A stretch of 64,000 nucleotides of DNA from NCBI RefSeq assembly GCF_000612665.1, contig NZ_HG942082.1, positions 114,419-178,418 on the forward strand, read 5' to 3'. The translations under genes and the position numbers were made by a program. The notes under the pieces were generated by a model, which saw only the letters and a list, made by a program, of their open reading frames with translations, was not told the DNA's origin and did not search any database. Below, piece after piece: positions 9,061-20,607 of the stretch. Source of the DNA: Neobacillus dielmonensis (GTDB lineage: Bacteria; Bacillota; Bacilli; Bacillales; Cytobacillaceae). The first letter of the stretch is position 1; every line of letters begins with the position of its first letter.

Positions 9061-9711
9061 TTACGCTTCTTTGCGGGACTTCCAGTCGTTTAAAAAGCCT
9101 TCAATTCCTTTATCGGTAAGCGGGTGCTTCATCAAGCCCATCAATACTTTGTAAGGAATGGTCGCAATATGGGCACCGCGCAGGGCTGCTTCTGTCACGT
9201 GCATTGGGTGGCGAATCGATGCCGCAATGATTTCGGTTTCAAGACCATGCACATTAAAAATTTCAGCGATGGTGGAGATTAAATCTAAGCCATTTTGCCC
9301 GATATCATCCAATCTGCCTAGGAATGGGGATACATAGGTAGCACCTGCTCTTGCAGCCAGCAAGGCTTGGTTGGCGTTAAAAATAAGTGTCACGTTTGTT
9401 TGGATTCCTTCTTGTGATAAGGCATGGACTGCTTTCAATCCATCTGGGGTCATGGGGATTTTAACTGTGATGTTAGGTGCAATCGCTGCCAGTTCTTTTC
9501 CCTCTTTAATCATTCCTTCTGCATCGAGTGCAATAACTTCCGCACTGACAGAACCAGGAACAATGCTGGCAATTTCTTTGATGCGGTCGTGGAAGGATAC
9601 TCCTTCTTCTTTTGCCACTAGTGATGGGTTCGTGGTGACACCTGCTAATAAACCAAGGTCATACGCTTCTTTGATTTCTTCCAAATTTGCTGTATCAATA
9701 AAAAATTTCAT
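9061..9711 (-). CDS. fsa: Fructose-6-phosphate aldolase / transaldolase-like protein (YwjH type)
   Basis: A small transaldolase-family (type 3, about 215 residue) class I aldolase. [17 protein letters not shown] at the start, GVTTNPSL at about residues 24-31 and the Schiff-base lysine region TVKIPMT are the family hallmarks. Members either have transaldolase activity or cleave fructose 6-phosphate; sequence alone does not separate the two. GGGAGGGG lies five bases before the chosen ATG; an upstream ATG without spacing is rejected. Neighbour of fbaA as in B. subtilis. Confidence 0.92.
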   Translation of the reverse strand: MKFFIDTANLEEIKEAYDLGLLAGVTTNPSLVAKEEGVSFHDRIKEIASIVPGSVSAEVIALDAEGMIKEGKELAAIAPNITVKIPMTPDGLKAVHALSQEGIQTNVTLIFNANQALLAARAGATYVSPFLGRLDDIGQNGLDLISTIAEIFNVHGLETEIIAASIRHPMHVTEAALRGAHIATIPYKVLMGLMKHPLTDKGIEGFLNDWKSRKEA

Positions 9712-9763
9712 GAAAACCCCTCCCATTAATTCGACTAAATATTCAGTCATATAATATCATATT

Positions 9764-9788
9764 GAAACCGCCCTGGATAGGGCGGTTC
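9764..9788 (-). terminator. Stem-loop downstream of fbaA
   Basis: GAACCGCCC and GGGCGGTTTC pair across a six-base loop between fbaA and the transaldolase gene. Only UUU follows, so termination may be partial, with read-through into the next gene. Confidence 0.5.
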
Positions 9789-9859
9789 AAGTTAACGATG
9801 TGTTTTGAAAACCAACAAGAGGCTGTTGTCTCTTTTTGCCGGTTTTTGTTTAAGGTAGA

Positions 9860-10714
9860 TTATGCTCTGCCGTTAGAACCGAATTCACGGATTTTGCCAA
9901 CCACTGTTGCTTTGATGGCATCGCGAGCTGGTCCAAGATATTTACGAGGATCGTATTCGTTTGGTTTTGCAGCCAATACTTCACGAACTGTTTTTGCAGA
10001 AGCAATTTGGTTCTCCGTATTAACGTTGATTTTAGCTGTTCCAAGAGAAATAGACTTTTGGATATCCTTTGTTGGGATTCCAGTACCACCATGAAGTACT
10101 AAAGGCATGCCTGTTAGGTTGCCGATTTCTTCCATTTCTTTGAAACCAAGATTTGGTTCACCTTTGTAAGGACCGTGTACAGAACCTAGTGCAGGTGCAA
10201 GGGCATCAATGCCAGTGCGTTTTACTAGTTCTAAACATTCTTGTGCGTCAGCATAAATGATGCTGCCGGAAACGTCGTCTTCTTGTCCGCCGACAGTTCC
10301 TAGTTCTGCTTCAACAGACACACCTTTTGAATGAGCGTATTCCACTACTTTAGAAGTAATTTCTACGTTTTCTTCGAATGGGTGGTGAGAAGCATCGATC
10401 ATTACAGAAGTAAATCCAGCATCTACTGCTTCTTTACATTTTTCAAAACTTGAACCGTGGTCCAAGTGAATCGCAACTGGAACAGTCACTTTCAAATCTT
10501 CCATTAAGCCTTCAACCATTTTTACAACGGTTTTAAAGCCGGACATATAACGCCCAGCCCCTTCAGATACACCAAGAATAACTGGTGAATTCTCTTCTTG
10601 GGCTGCTTGTAAAATAGCTTGGGTAAACTCCAAGTTATTAATATTAAATTGCCCAACAGCGTAGCCTTCTGCTTTCGCTTTTTTCAACATTTCTGTCATT
10701 GAAACTAAAGGCAT
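9860..10714 (-). CDS. fbaA: Class II fructose-bisphosphate aldolase
   Basis: Zinc-dependent aldolase of glycolysis and gluconeogenesis. 284 residues. Zinc and substrate motifs seen: [11 protein letters not shown] at about 80-90, [10 protein letters not shown] near 133, GSVHGPYKG near 178 and HGGTGIP near 208. GGAGGAATTG gives a good ribosome site for the ATG. Downstream of spo0F, as in B. subtilis; the 236-base gap upstream holds no open frame and suggests a separate promoter. Confidence 0.97.
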   Translation of the reverse strand: MPLVSMTEMLKKAKAEGYAVGQFNINNLEFTQAILQAAQEENSPVILGVSEGAGRYMSGFKTVVKMVEGLMEDLKVTVPVAIHLDHGSSFEKCKEAVDAGFTSVMIDASHHPFEENVEITSKVVEYAHSKGVSVEAELGTVGGQEDDVSGSIIYADAQECLELVKRTGIDALAPALGSVHGPYKGEPNLGFKEMEEIGNLTGMPLVLHGGTGIPTKDIQKSISLGTAKINVNTENQIASAKTVREVLAAKPNEYDPRKYLGPARDAIKATVVGKIREFGSNGRA

Positions 10715-10950
10715 TTCAATTCCTCCTTAAATTCAGTTACAGTCTTTTTCACAACAGGGATTTTCATATCCATTTTTCCCTCTGTAATCGTGATTATGTA
10801 TCATGTGAAAAAAGATGCAACTAGTAAAAAGTACATATGTATCATATCAAAACATAGACAGAAATGCTAATAAAGACGCAGTGTTTTGGAAACTGTCACA
10901 ATGAAAGCGAAACCAACGCTGCTGGTAAAATGTTTGTTAATTTTTACTAA

Positions 10951-11322
10951 TTAATTTGCCTTTTGCGGCATATTTTTGCGGACTGCTGCCCGAATATCAT
11001 CGATATCGAATGGCTTAGCAAAATGAGTAATGGCCCCCAGGTTTTTTGCTTCTTGAATCATGTCAAGTTCGCCATATGCGGTCATAATAATCACACGGAT
11101 ATCCGGATCGATGACCTTCATCCGTTTTAATATTTCAATGCCATCCATCCCCGGAATCTTCATGTCCAAAAGTACCAGGTCTGGCGCATGTTTATTTACA
11201 ATATCGAGGGCCTGAATCCCATTGGCCGCCTGAAAGGTTTGATATCCTTCTTTGCTGAATACTTCGTTAAGTAAAATTCGAATGCCGAACTGGTCATCCA
11301 CGATCAAAATCTTCTCTTTCAT
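10951..11322 (-). CDS. spo0F: Sporulation phosphorelay response regulator Spo0F
   Basis: Single-domain response regulator that takes phosphate from sporulation kinases and passes it to Spo0B. 123 residues with no output domain. Acidic pocket D9-D10, phosphorylated aspartate D53 in [13 protein letters not shown], conserved T81 and K103 (FAKPFD). Divergent from the ywjG homologue, as in B. subtilis. A sigma-H promoter and an 0A-like box can be located upstream. Confidence 0.97.
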   Translation of the reverse strand: MKEKILIVDDQFGIRILLNEVFSKEGYQTFQAANGIQALDIVNKHAPDLVLLDMKIPGMDGIEILKRMKVIDPDIRVIIMTAYGELDMIQEAKNLGAITHFAKPFDIDDIRAAVRKNMPQKAN

Positions 11323-11371
11323 ACTTCCACCCCTACCCTCTAATTTTTATCTACCCGATTACATACGTGTA

Positions 11372-11425
11372 TTACTTCTACTTTAGTAAAAAAAAATCCT
11401 GCTGTATATGTGTAATTTTGTGGAA
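11372..11425 (-). promoter_or_regulatory. spo0F sigma-H promoter with upstream 0A-like box
   Basis: Minus strand GCAGGATTT (11402-11394) and AGAAG (11379-11375) fit RWAGGAWWT-N14-HGAAT with exact spacing and two mismatches. TTTGTGGAA at 11417-11425 (plus strand) differs at one base from the Spo0A box TTTGTCGAA and lies just upstream of the -35. The same arrangement (sigma-H plus Spo0A control) is known for B. subtilis spo0F. Confidence 0.6.
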
Positions 11426-11532
11426 ATCACTGGTTTTTTTATTTTTGTAAAAAAGTTTATAATGAAAACTGCGAAACAAAACCAAGGCTTAAGCGGATTT
11501 TAGCAGCTTATATTCTTGTAAGGAGGCTGTTT

Positions 11533-12057
11533 ATGTTAAAAATGTTCTCTACCCAATTAACGGGTGTTTTTAAAAAAATTGCGGAAAATGAGGAGTTTTC
11601 CTTCGAAGACGGAGCACGATTGCTGGCGCAAGCTACAGCCGGCGATGGATATATCTATATTTTTGGCGCAAAAGAAATGAGAGCTGTTCCTGCAGAAGCC
11701 ATAGACGGAGCAGAGCCATTGCGCTCAGCAAAAGAGCTGACGGCTGAGAATCTTTCCGAAGTGACGGATGCCGATAGGGTGTTGTTGTTCACGCGGACTT
11801 CAAATGATAACGATACTGTTCAGCTGGCAGAAAGGTTAGCGGAGCGTCGGATCCCGTTCGTCGCTGTTTCTACGGTCCTTGATGAAGGAAAATTAACGGA
11901 GCTGGCCGATGTTCATATCGATTTGCGGCTAACTAGAGGGCTGCTTCCTGATGAAACCGGCGGCCGGTTTGGCATCCCCGCCTCGATGGCTGCACTGTTT
12001 GTTTATTATGGGTTAAAGTTTACAATTGATGAGATTTTGGCGGAGTATGAAGAGTAG
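11533..12057 (+). CDS. ywjG: DUF2529 family protein (YwjG-like)
   Basis: 174 residues, no membrane segment or signal. The sequence alternates beta and alpha stretches and ends in a GRFGIPASMAALFVYYGLKF segment, suggestive of a SIS-like sugar-isomerase fold; this is inference. DUF2529 proteins sit between spo0F and pyrG throughout Bacillus and have no assigned reaction. AAGGAGG precedes the ATG. Divergent from spo0F and convergent with pyrG, sharing a terminator with it. Confidence 0.85.
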   Translation: MLKMFSTQLTGVFKKIAENEEFSFEDGARLLAQATAGDGYIYIFGAKEMRAVPAEAIDGAEPLRSAKELTAENLSEVTDADRVLLFTRTSNDNDTVQLAERLAERRIPFVAVSTVLDEGKLTELADVHIDLRLTRGLLPDETGGRFGIPASMAALFVYYGLKFTIDEILAEYEE

Positions 12058-12145
12058 GCTTCGGCAAAGCTGGATGGCTCAGGTCCGTCATTGTTGATTT
12101 TTCCATCTACTGCTTGGCTTCCATATATGCCTTAAAAGCAATAAA

Positions 12146-12179
12146 GACCAGCTCCTGAGAACAAGGACTGGTCTTTTTT
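12146..12179. terminator. Bidirectional terminator between ywjG and pyrG
   Basis: GACCAG (12146-12151) pairs with CTGGTC (12168-12173), with a partial inner stem. T6 follows on the plus strand and UUUAUU on the minus strand. Confidence 0.75.
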
Positions 12180-12184
12180 CAAAC

Positions 12185-13855
<1,671 letters not shown>

Positions 13856-13901
13856 CTATCCACCCATTCGCATTAGGGGGTCAGCGCAATTGCTTTCTTC
13901 C

Positions 13902-13935
13902 TAAAAAAGAAAAAACCCCACCACATGGTGGTTTT
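13902..13935 (-). terminator. Second intrinsic terminator inside the pyrG leader
   Basis: AAAACCACCA pairs with TGGTGGGGTTTT around CCACCATGTGGTGG (13918-13931) on the minus strand, followed by TTTTTTCTTTTTT. It lies between the CTP attenuator and the pyrG start codon, so it should affect pyrG transcription. I do not know of a counterpart in B. subtilis. Confidence 0.7.
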
Positions 13936-13986
13936 CTAGCCTGCTAGTGTAAACATCCGCACAGGCATTTTTGCTTGGACAAAAAA

Positions 13987-14024
13987 ACAAAAAGCGCTCC
14001 TCTTACGCTGTGTAAGGGGAGCGC
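13987..14024 (-). promoter_or_regulatory. pyrG CTP-sensing attenuator hairpin
   Basis: GCGCTCCCCTTAC pairs with GTAAGAGGAGCGC (14024-13994), then TTTTTG and further Ts. The 5' arm contains a CUCCCCUU run. In B. subtilis pyrG, low CTP makes polymerase slip on the initial GGGC and add G residues, and that G-run pairs with the C/U-rich arm to prevent termination. All required parts are present here. Confidence 0.85.
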
Positions 14025-14058
14025 ATTGCATTAACTATTGTATCGTCCTTTTTAAGGA

Positions 14059-14098
14059 GCCCAAACAAGATAATACAAGTTACCGCCATAAATGTCAA
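14059..14098 (-). promoter_or_regulatory. pyrG promoter with GGGC start
   Basis: Perfect TTGACA (14098-14093), 17-base spacer, TATTAT (14075-14070). Seven bases later GGGC (14062-14059), the initiation sequence at which reiterative G addition occurs in B. subtilis pyrG. Confidence 0.85.
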
Positions 14099-14126
14099 GC
14101 GGTTTTTGGGACATGGTTAGGTACGA

Positions 14127-14714
14127 TTAGAGGTCTTCCTCTTCGTCATCGATCTCTAAATCTTCGTCTTCTTCCAATTCCGTCTCGAGGTCTTCTTCTA
14201 ATTCCTCGTCCTCATCGAGGTCAAATTCTTCGTCATCTTCTAAGACTTCATCATCTTCTTCGAACTCGTCGTCAATATCATCAATTTCATCATCAATGTC
14301 ATCAAGCTCGTCGTCAAGGACATCGTCTTCCTCGTCAAAGTCATCAAGTTCATCATAATCTTCTTCGATTTCATCAAAATCGTCGAGATCTTCATCCACG
14401 ACTTTCTTGGCCTTTTTCTTCTTAGGTTTCACAGGGGTAATGACATCCTCTTCCGCTGTATCAACAGGGTACCAGGTGCGAAGTCCCCAGCGGTTTTCAC
14501 CAAGTGACAAGAACCGGCCATCGATATTGATGTCTGTATAAAATTGTGCCAAGCGGGAGCGCATTTCTTGCTCGGACAATCCCAAAGCAGTTGCAATTTC
14601 ATTGACTAATTCATTGAATCCAACTGGCTGCTTGCTATTATTCAAATATTCAAAGGCTATTTCGATGAGGGCTAGGTCTTGTAACTCCTCTTTTGAGTAT
14701 TGTGCTAAACTCAA
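14127..14714 (-). CDS. rpoE: DNA-directed RNA polymerase subunit delta
   Basis: Delta accelerates RNA polymerase recycling and promoter selectivity in Gram-positive bacteria. 195 residues: a folded N-terminal HARE-HTH domain (about 1-85, ending in FLSLGENRWGLRTWYPV), a lysine bridge KPKKKKAKK, then about 85 residues almost entirely D and E, the disordered acidic tail. The TTG at 14714 is chosen because AAGGAAG lies eight bases upstream; a GTG nine bases earlier touches the ribosome site. Upstream of pyrG as in B. subtilis. Confidence 0.95.
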   Translation of the reverse strand: MSLAQYSKEELQDLALIEIAFEYLNNSKQPVGFNELVNEIATALGLSEQEMRSRLAQFYTDINIDGRFLSLGENRWGLRTWYPVDTAEEDVITPVKPKKKKAKKVVDEDLDDFDEIEEDYDELDDFDEEDDVLDDELDDIDDEIDDIDDEFEEDDEVLEDDEEFDLDEDEELEEDLETELEEDEDLEIDDEEEDL

Positions 14715-14914
14715 TATTGGCACTTCCTTTCTCTATTGACACCCTATAAAGAGTGGTTAACGGACATTTTTCTGCAAGTATGGTTATGTATTAAAATTAT
14801 ATAAGAACGAAGGAGGATAAAACCGCGCAAAAGCGCAGCTGTACCCACCCGCTTTAAAACCATATTCTTCATTATAAACAAATTCTTCCCGTTTATGCTA
14901 GTTCTAGCAACGGT

Positions 14915-15112
14915 TTACTTGATTTTTTCCTGATTTTTGTTCTCTTCATCATTTTTTTCCTGTGACTTGAGCTTTTGGACCTCTTTAAAAGAAATCCACC
15001 CAAAAATAATCGCCAGCGCGAGAAATGAAACCGCCCCAAGCTGCTTCTCATAAAGGTAATACAACGGCCACGCCAAAACAACCAACAACAAAACAATGTA
15101 ACTACCCCTCAT
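14915..15112 (-). CDS. Small two-helix membrane protein, unknown function
   Basis: 65 residues. Two hydrophobic segments (about 4-20 and 25-41) are joined by a short charged loop, followed by a strongly charged tail of K, E, Q and N. A weak AGGTGG precedes the ATG at 15112; an in-frame start 18 bases earlier is possible. A second frame over the same bases lacks any membrane logic. Lies between icmF and rpoE. I do not recognise it and assign no function. Confidence 0.5.
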   Translation of the reverse strand: MRGSYIVLLLVVLAWPLYYLYEKQLGAVSFLALAIIFGWISFKEVQKLKSQEKNDEENKNQEKIK

Positions 15113-15207
15113 CGCTGACCACCTGCCCAAACACAGAAGTTAAACACACACATAAATTATATAAGAAAAACACCAATTTGGGACAAACTTCCCAAAAAAA
15201 ATTTTCA

Positions 15208-15298
15208 GGGACAAGCCCCCGCCGCTTTACCGCGTTAATCAGCTGGGGGACAGGCCCCCAGCACGTTAAAGCGTTACCATGGCGGGGGACTGTCCCCA
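15208..15298. repeat. 39-bp repeat array, three units, GGGGGACAGGCCCCC family
   Basis: Three diverged units directly behind the icmF stop codon, same family as at 2591. The three G/C palindromes are GGGACAAGCCCCC, GGGGGACAGGCCCCC and GGGGGACTGTCCCC. Confidence 0.9.
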
Positions 15299-15303
15299 CT
15301 TTG

Positions 15304-18300
15304 TTACATGTTGCGGCGGTATTGGCCGCCGACTTCGTATAGTGCTTTGGTGATTTGGCCGAGGCTGGCGACTTTGACGGTTTCCATGAGTTCGGCAAAG
15401 ATGTTGCCGCCGCTTGTGGCTGTTTGTTTTAACCGGGTTAATGCGGCTGACGCTTCTTCGGCATGGGCCGTTTGGAATGCACGCAGGTTGCTGATCTGCA
15501 GTTCTTTTTCTTCTTGCGTCGCCCGGGCCAACTCCATATTATTGACCTCTTCCTCGGATGGAGGGTTCGGGTTCAAGTAAGTATTAACGCCAATAATTGG
15601 CAGTTCCCCTGTATGCTTCTTCATTTCATAGTACATCGATTCATCCTGGATTTTACCGCGCTGATATTGTGTTTCCATTGCTCCGAGCACGCCGCCGCGG
15701 TCATTCAGCCGGTCAAATTCCTGCAACACTGCTTCCTCCACCAAGTCCGTTAATTCTTCCACTATAAATGAACCTTGGAGTGGATTTTCATTTTTCGTCA
15801 AGCCATGCTCCTTGGTGATAATCATCTGAATCGCCATCGCCCGGCGTACCGATTCTTCCGTTGGCGTGGTGATCGCCTCATCATATGCATTCGTATGCAA
15901 AGAATTACAATTATCGTGCAAAGCCATTAATGCCTGTAGAGTGGTGCGGATATCGTTAAAGTCAATTTCCTGGGCGTGCAGCGAGCGACCGGAAGTCTGC
16001 ACATGATATTTCAACTTTTGGCTGCGCTCGTTAGCGCCGTACTTTTCGCGCATCACGGCTGCCCAAATTCGGCGTGCCACACGGCCAATCACGGTGTACT
16101 CTGGGTCGAGACCGTTGGAGAAAAAGAATGACAAGTTCGGCGCAAAGTCATCAATATGCATGCCCCGGCTCAAATAATACTCCACGTAGGTAAACCCATT
16201 GGACAACGTAAACGCCAGCTGTGAAATCGGGTTAGCGCCCGCTTCAGCAATATGGTACCCCGAAATCGACACAGAATAATAATTGCGAACTTTATGGTCA
16301 ATAAAATATTGCTGGATATCGCCCATCATCCGTAACGCAAACTCCGTAGAAAAAATACACGTATTCTGGCCCTGGTCTTCTTTTAAAATATCGGCCTGAA
16401 CCGTGCCGCGGACAGTTTGGAGCGTGTACGCCTTCACTAACGCAAACTCTTCCACCGTCAAGCTGCGCCCCAGCTCGGCTTCCTTCTTCTTCACCTGCTG
16501 GTCAATAGCTGTATTCATGAACATCGCGAGAATAATCGGCGCTGGACCATTGATGGTCATCGACACAGAAGTGGACGGATGGCATAAATCAAAGCCGGCA
16601 TACAGCTTTTTCATGTCATCAAGCGTACAAACACTAACTCCGCTCTCGCCAACTTTACCGTAAATGTCCGGACGGTAATCCGGGTCTTCCCCGTAGAGGG
16701 TAACCGAGTCGAACGCGGTGCTCAAGCGCTTGGCCGGATCATCCTTGGACAGGTAATGGAAGCGGCGGTTCGTCCGTTCCGGCGTGCCCTCTCCTGCAAA
16801 CTGCCGCTTCGGGTCCTCGCCCTGGCGTTTGAATGGGAACACTCCTGCCGTATATGGGAACGACCCCGGTACGTTTTCACGGTATACCCAGCGGAGAATC
16901 TCGCCGTAATCCTTATATTTGGGCAATACGACTTTAGGAATCTTTAAGCCCGACAAACTGGTTGTCGTTAAAGCAGTAATGATTTCTTTGTCGCGAATTC
17001 TTGTCACAAACTGCTCGCCGCTGTAGGACGCCTTTGTGTTTTCCCAGTTATCGAGAATTCGCTTTGACTCCGGTGATAGCTTGGCTTCGGTTTCCTGCTT
17101 AATCCTTTCCAACGTCGCCAGCACATCACTTCCGCCGTCTTGCTCTTTGACAGCAGCCAGCGCGCCTTCCAGCTGGAACAGTTTCCTAGCGATTTCCGCC
17201 TGCTGTTCGGCCTTTTTATGATAATTCCTCACCGTTTCGGTGATTTCCCGTAAATAATACCGGCGATCGGTTGGAATGATCACATTTTGCTTTTCCACCA
17301 CAACGTTTTTTGAAAAAGAAGTCTGCCATTCCGTGCCCATCTTCTCGTTTATTTTTTCAATCAGGGCTGCAAACAATGCATTGGTGCCCGCATCATGGAA
17401 CTGACTGGCGATTGTCCCGTACACTGGCATATCATCCAAGTCTTTTTCAAACAGCATATGGCTGCGCTGATACTGTTTCTGTACCTGGCGCTTGGCATCC
17501 TCGGAGCCCTTGCGCTCGAATTTATTGATGACAATCAGGTCGGCATAATCAATCATGTCGATTTTTTCCAGCTGGGACGGCGCTCCGAACTCGCTGGTCA
17601 TCACATACATCGCGACATCACAAATTTCTGTGATTTCCGCATCCCCTTGGCCGATGCCGCTCGTTTCCACGATAATTAAATCAAACCCGGCTGCCTTCGT
17701 GACCGCCAAAGCATCCTTGATGGCGAGTGACAGCTCGGATTTTGAGGACCTGGTTGCGAGTGAGCGCATATACACATTTGGTGAAAAAATCGCATTCATT
17801 CGGATTCGGTCGCCCAAAAGCGCCCCGCCGGTCTTCTGCTTGGTCGGGTCAACGGACAGCACAGCCACTCTTTTATCAGGAAACTCATTAATAAACCGGC
17901 GGATCAGTTCGTCGGTCAGCGAACTTTTTCCGGCGCCGCCTGTTCCGGTAATTCCAAGGACCGGTATCGTTTTTTCTAACTGTTTTACTTTTTCCAACAC
18001 CTGCTCAGCGGCGGCAGCGGCTTCTGAATTTTGGTCGACTTGCAATTCTGCCACGGTAATCAGTTTGGCTATGGCATTAACGTCCCCGGATGGCAATTTT
18101 TCAATCATGCTGCTGATATCGTCTTGGACCGTTGAAAAATCACATTCCTGGATCATACTATCGATCATGCCCTGAAGCCCAAGCTGGCGGCCGTCCTCGG
18201 GTGAAAAGATTCTAGCAATCCCATATTCGTGCAATTCGTTTATTTCCCTAGGAATAATCACGCCGCCTCCGCCGCCGTAAATCCGGATGTGGGACGCGCC

Positions 18301-18561
18301 TTTTTCCTTTAATAGGTCGTACATGTATTTAAAATATTCGACATGCCCGCCTTGATAGGAGGAAATCGCAATCCCCTGGACGTCCTCCTGAATCGCGGCA
18401 TTGACCACCTCTTCTACCGAACGGTTGTGGCCAAGGTGAATCACTTCGGCACCGCTCGCTTGGAGAATGCGCCGCATGATATTGATGGAGGCATCATGGC
18501 CGTCGAATAAGCTTGAGGCTGTCACAAAACGGATATGATGCTTTGGCTGAACGTTTTTCAT
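15304..18561 (-). CDS. icmF: Fused isobutyryl-CoA mutase IcmF
   Basis: Adenosylcobalamin-dependent isomerase that interconverts isobutyryl-CoA and n-butyryl-CoA, with its own G-protein chaperone built in. 1085 residues in three parts: N-terminal B12-binding domain (about 10-140, FDGHDASIN and SYQGG), the MeaI-type GTPase (about 195-440, P-loop GTGGAGKSS), then the mutase TIM-barrel (about 560-1085, [10 protein letters not shown] and [11 protein letters not shown]). Start overlaps the TetR gene by four bases (ATGA), so the two are translationally coupled. Last gene of the six-gene acyl-CoA operon; links valine or branched acyl-CoA carbon to the butyryl-CoA steps. Confidence 0.95.
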   Translation of the reverse strand: MKNVQPKHHIRFVTASSLFDGHDASINIMRRILQASGAEVIHLGHNRSVEEVVNAAIQEDVQGIAISSYQGGHVEYFKYMYDLLKEKGASHIRIYGGGGGVIIPREINELHEYGIARIFSPEDGRQLGLQGMIDSMIQECDFSTVQDDISSMIEKLPSGDVNAIAKLITVAELQVDQNSEAAAAAEQVLEKVKQLEKTIPVLGITGTGGAGKSSLTDELIRRFINEFPDKRVAVLSVDPTKQKTGGALLGDRIRMNAIFSPNVYMRSLATRSSKSELSLAIKDALAVTKAAGFDLIIVETSGIGQGDAEITEICDVAMYVMTSEFGAPSQLEKIDMIDYADLIVINKFERKGSEDAKRQVQKQYQRSHMLFEKDLDDMPVYGTIASQFHDAGTNALFAALIEKINEKMGTEWQTSFSKNVVVEKQNVIIPTDRRYYLREITETVRNYHKKAEQQAEIARKLFQLEGALAAVKEQDGGSDVLATLERIKQETEAKLSPESKRILDNWENTKASYSGEQFVTRIRDKEIITALTTTSLSGLKIPKVVLPKYKDYGEILRWVYRENVPGSFPYTAGVFPFKRQGEDPKRQFAGEGTPERTNRRFHYLSKDDPAKRLSTAFDSVTLYGEDPDYRPDIYGKVGESGVSVCTLDDMKKLYAGFDLCHPSTSVSMTINGPAPIILAMFMNTAIDQQVKKKEAELGRSLTVEEFALVKAYTLQTVRGTVQADILKEDQGQNTCIFSTEFALRMMGDIQQYFIDHKVRNYYSVSISGYHIAEAGANPISQLAFTLSNGFTYVEYYLSRGMHIDDFAPNLSFFFSNGLDPEYTVIGRVARRIWAAVMREKYGANERSQKLKYHVQTSGRSLHAQEIDFNDIRTTLQALMALHDNCNSLHTNAYDEAITTPTEESVRRAMAIQMIITKEHGLTKNENPLQGSFIVEELTDLVEEAVLQEFDRLNDRGGVLGAMETQYQRGKIQDESMYYEMKKHTGELPIIGVNTYLNPNPPSEEEVNNMELARATQEEKELQISNLRAFQTAHAEEASAALTRLKQTATSGGNIFAELMETVKVASLGQITKALYEVGGQYRRNM

Positions 18562-19220
18562 CCTTCTCCCCCTTTTCGTAAAGCTGCCTCACTTGAATGC
18601 AGCTGCTTAATCCCCGATAGCAGTAAGTCGGTTTGCAATTCAATATATTCATCGAGAGTATAGAGCTTTCTTAGTGCCCAGCGGCGGAAGCTCCACATTT
18701 GCCCTTGGACAAAAATATCGTGGGCAATGATCTTAATTTGTTTTTCCGACAAGTTCAGTTCGCCATTTTCCACGCATTTCTCCAGCAGGCTTTCAAACAT
18801 GCCCGTCATTTCCAATTCTTTTTTTAGCACATAAGGCAAAGCATCCTTGGACAGAGATTTGACCTCCTGGTACATAACGAGGATTTCTTCCTGCATCTCA
18901 TCCATGACGTAGAAAAAGTTGGCAATCCCCTTTTTCAGGCTTTCAATAGTGCCTTGTTTCAGTTCCAGGTCCTTCTGCAGCCGGTCGCTGACATGGTCAT
19001 AAATGCTGTCGCACACCAAATAGAGAACGTCCTCTTTGGTGCGGATGTATTCATATAACGTGCCAATACTAAAGCCTGCGGCATTGGCGATTTCCCTGGT
19101 TGTGGTCCGATGAAACCCCTTTTGTTTAAAAAGTGCAACGGCTCCTTTGATCATTTGGTCACGCCTTTTCTGGACAAGGCGTTCATCCTTGACCGAAGCC
19201 TGAACCTCCCGTTTGCTCAT
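18558..19220 (-). CDS. TetR/AcrR family regulator of the acyl-CoA operon
   Basis: 220 residues. N-terminal TetR helix-turn-helix at about residues 22-68 ([26 protein letters not shown]...YEY), followed by a helical ligand-binding domain. It resembles FadR-type regulators that release DNA on binding long-chain acyl-CoA, but the ligand cannot be read from sequence. It lies inside the operon it probably controls, between an acyl-CoA dehydrogenase and icmF. Two related palindromes, one at the operon head (23856) and one inside the fadF promoter (26297), are candidate operators. Confidence 0.85.
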   Translation of the reverse strand: MSKREVQASVKDERLVQKRRDQMIKGAVALFKQKGFHRTTTREIANAAGFSIGTLYEYIRTKEDVLYLVCDSIYDHVSDRLQKDLELKQGTIESLKKGIANFFYVMDEMQEEILVMYQEVKSLSKDALPYVLKKELEMTGMFESLLEKCVENGELNLSEKQIKIIAHDIFVQGQMWSFRRWALRKLYTLDEYIELQTDLLLSGIKQLHSSEAALRKGGEG

Positions 19221-19282
19221 ATTTCAACCGCCTTCAAAAGTATTTGTGGCGATCCGTCATTACCGCCTTTCACCTATAGGGT

Positions 19283-19310
19283 AGGCCCGGACCCTGTGGA
19301 GGGTCGGGCC
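19283..19310 (-). repeat. GC-rich stem-loop between acyl-CoA dehydrogenase and tetR
   Basis: GGCCCGACCC pairs with GGGTCCGGGCC (19310-19283). No U-run, so more likely an mRNA stability or processing element than a full terminator inside the operon. Confidence 0.5.
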
Positions 19311-19323
19311 GCAATCTGGCTGG

Positions 19324-20463
19324 TTATTTGGTTAACATTCTCGAAATGACAAGCCGTTGGATTTCTTGGGTGCCTTCATAGATTTGCGTGATTTTGGCAT
19401 CGCGCATGAACCGTTCAACCGGATAGTCCTTGGTATAACCATAGCCGCCAAAGATTTGCACCGCTTCGGTCGTGACCTTCATTACGGCATCGCCGGCAAA
19501 CAGTTTCGACATCGCCGACTCTTTTCCATATGGATAGCCGTTCGATTCGAGCCAAGCAGCTTGGTAGGTTAATAGCCTGGCCGCTTCAATGCTGGTTGCC
19601 ATATCGGCCAGCTTGAAAGAGATGCCTTGGTTGGCAGCGATTGGCTTGCCGAACTGATGGCGTTCTTTTGCATAATCAACAGCTGCATCAAGCGCGCCTT
19701 GTGCAATCCCAACCGCTTGTGCCGCGATCCCGTTGCGCCCGCCGTCAAGGGTCATCATCGCAATTTTGAAGCCCTCGCCCTCTGCTCCAAGCCGGTTTTC
19801 TACCGGAACTCTGCAATCTTCAAAAATTAATTCTGTGGTCGGCGAGGAACGAATGCCGAGTTTCTTTTCTTTTTTGCCGACTGAGAAGCCTGGGAAGTCT
19901 TTTTCGATAACAAACGCGGTGGTACCCTTTTGCCGGCTAGAAGGATCGGTTAAGGCGAACACGACATAAATTTCTGCTTCGCCGCCATTGGTGATGAAGA
20001 TTTTAGAACCATTGATGATGTAATGGTCGCCTTCAAGCCGTGCAGTCGTCCGCATGCCGCCTGCATCGGAGCCGCTGCCTGGTTCGGTCAGGCCGTAAGC
20101 GCCCATCTTGGTTCCCTCCGCAAGCGGCCTTAAATACTGTTGCTTTTGCTCTTCGGTACCAAATTTGTAAATTGGCCAGCTTGCCAGTGAAGTATGGGCT
20201 GATAGAGTGACCCCGATTGAGGAATCGATGCGGGATAGCTCCTCGATGGCGATACAGTAGGCCAAGTAGTCGCTGCCAATGCCGCCGTATTCTTCTGGCC
20301 ACGGAATCCCCGTTAAGCCCAGCTCCGCCATTTTGTTAAAAAGTTCCCTATCAAACCGTTCTTCTTCGTCGCGCTCGGCAGCTGTCGGAGCGACCTCATT
20401 TCGGGCAAAATCCCGTACCATTTTGCGGATCATTTCGTGTTCTTCGGATAGTTTAAAGTTCAT
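19324..20463 (-). CDS. Acyl-CoA dehydrogenase (short/branched chain)
   Basis: FAD-dependent alpha,beta-dehydrogenation of acyl-CoA, passing electrons to ETF. About 379 residues. N-terminal helices, the ACAD signatures [16 protein letters not shown] and [23 protein letters not shown], and the catalytic glutamate in IYEGTQEIQ. Two ATGs (20469 and 20463) are equally possible; AAGGGAGA lies upstream. Paralogue of the next gene upstream. A 21-bp-period array separates the two. Chain-length preference cannot be read from sequence. Confidence 0.92.
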   Translation of the reverse strand: MNFKLSEEHEMIRKMVRDFARNEVAPTAAERDEEERFDRELFNKMAELGLTGIPWPEEYGGIGSDYLAYCIAIEELSRIDSSIGVTLSAHTSLASWPIYKFGTEEQKQQYLRPLAEGTKMGAYGLTEPGSGSDAGGMRTTARLEGDHYIINGSKIFITNGGEAEIYVVFALTDPSSRQKGTTAFVIEKDFPGFSVGKKEKKLGIRSSPTTELIFEDCRVPVENRLGAEGEGFKIAMMTLDGGRNGIAAQAVGIAQGALDAAVDYAKERHQFGKPIAANQGISFKLADMATSIEAARLLTYQAAWLESNGYPYGKESAMSKLFAGDAVMKVTTEAVQIFGGYGYTKDYPVERFMRDAKITQIYEGTQEIQRLVISRMLTK

Positions 20464-20536
20464 TTGCATGTCTCTCCCTTGATTTTGTGCTCTATATAAG
20501 ATTTTTTTAATAGGCAATCATTTAAAATAATCGGAT

Positions 20537-20599
20537 TCTACAAATAGCTATGAGGTATCTACAAAATTGGGTTAGTTATCTACAAATTTACGAGCAACC
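20537..20599. repeat. 21-bp-period array, core TCTACAAA (array 2)
   Basis: TCTACAAA begins at 20537, 20558 and 20579, exactly 21 bp apart, with unrelated bases between. The array lies within the acyl-CoA operon between two paralogous dehydrogenase genes. The reverse complement of the core forms the array at 46124. Confidence 0.8.
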
Positions 20600-20607
20600 C
20601 CCAAAAC

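Noticed and set aside
10898..10913. cre-like TGAAAGCGAAACCA upstream of fbaA
   Set aside because: Two mismatches at defined positions, including the central T; too weak to report as a site.
14893..15096. Arginine/serine-rich 67-residue frame overlapping the small membrane protein
   Set aside because: Shadow frame with no ribosome site; the 14915-15112 frame has the better start and a membrane pattern.
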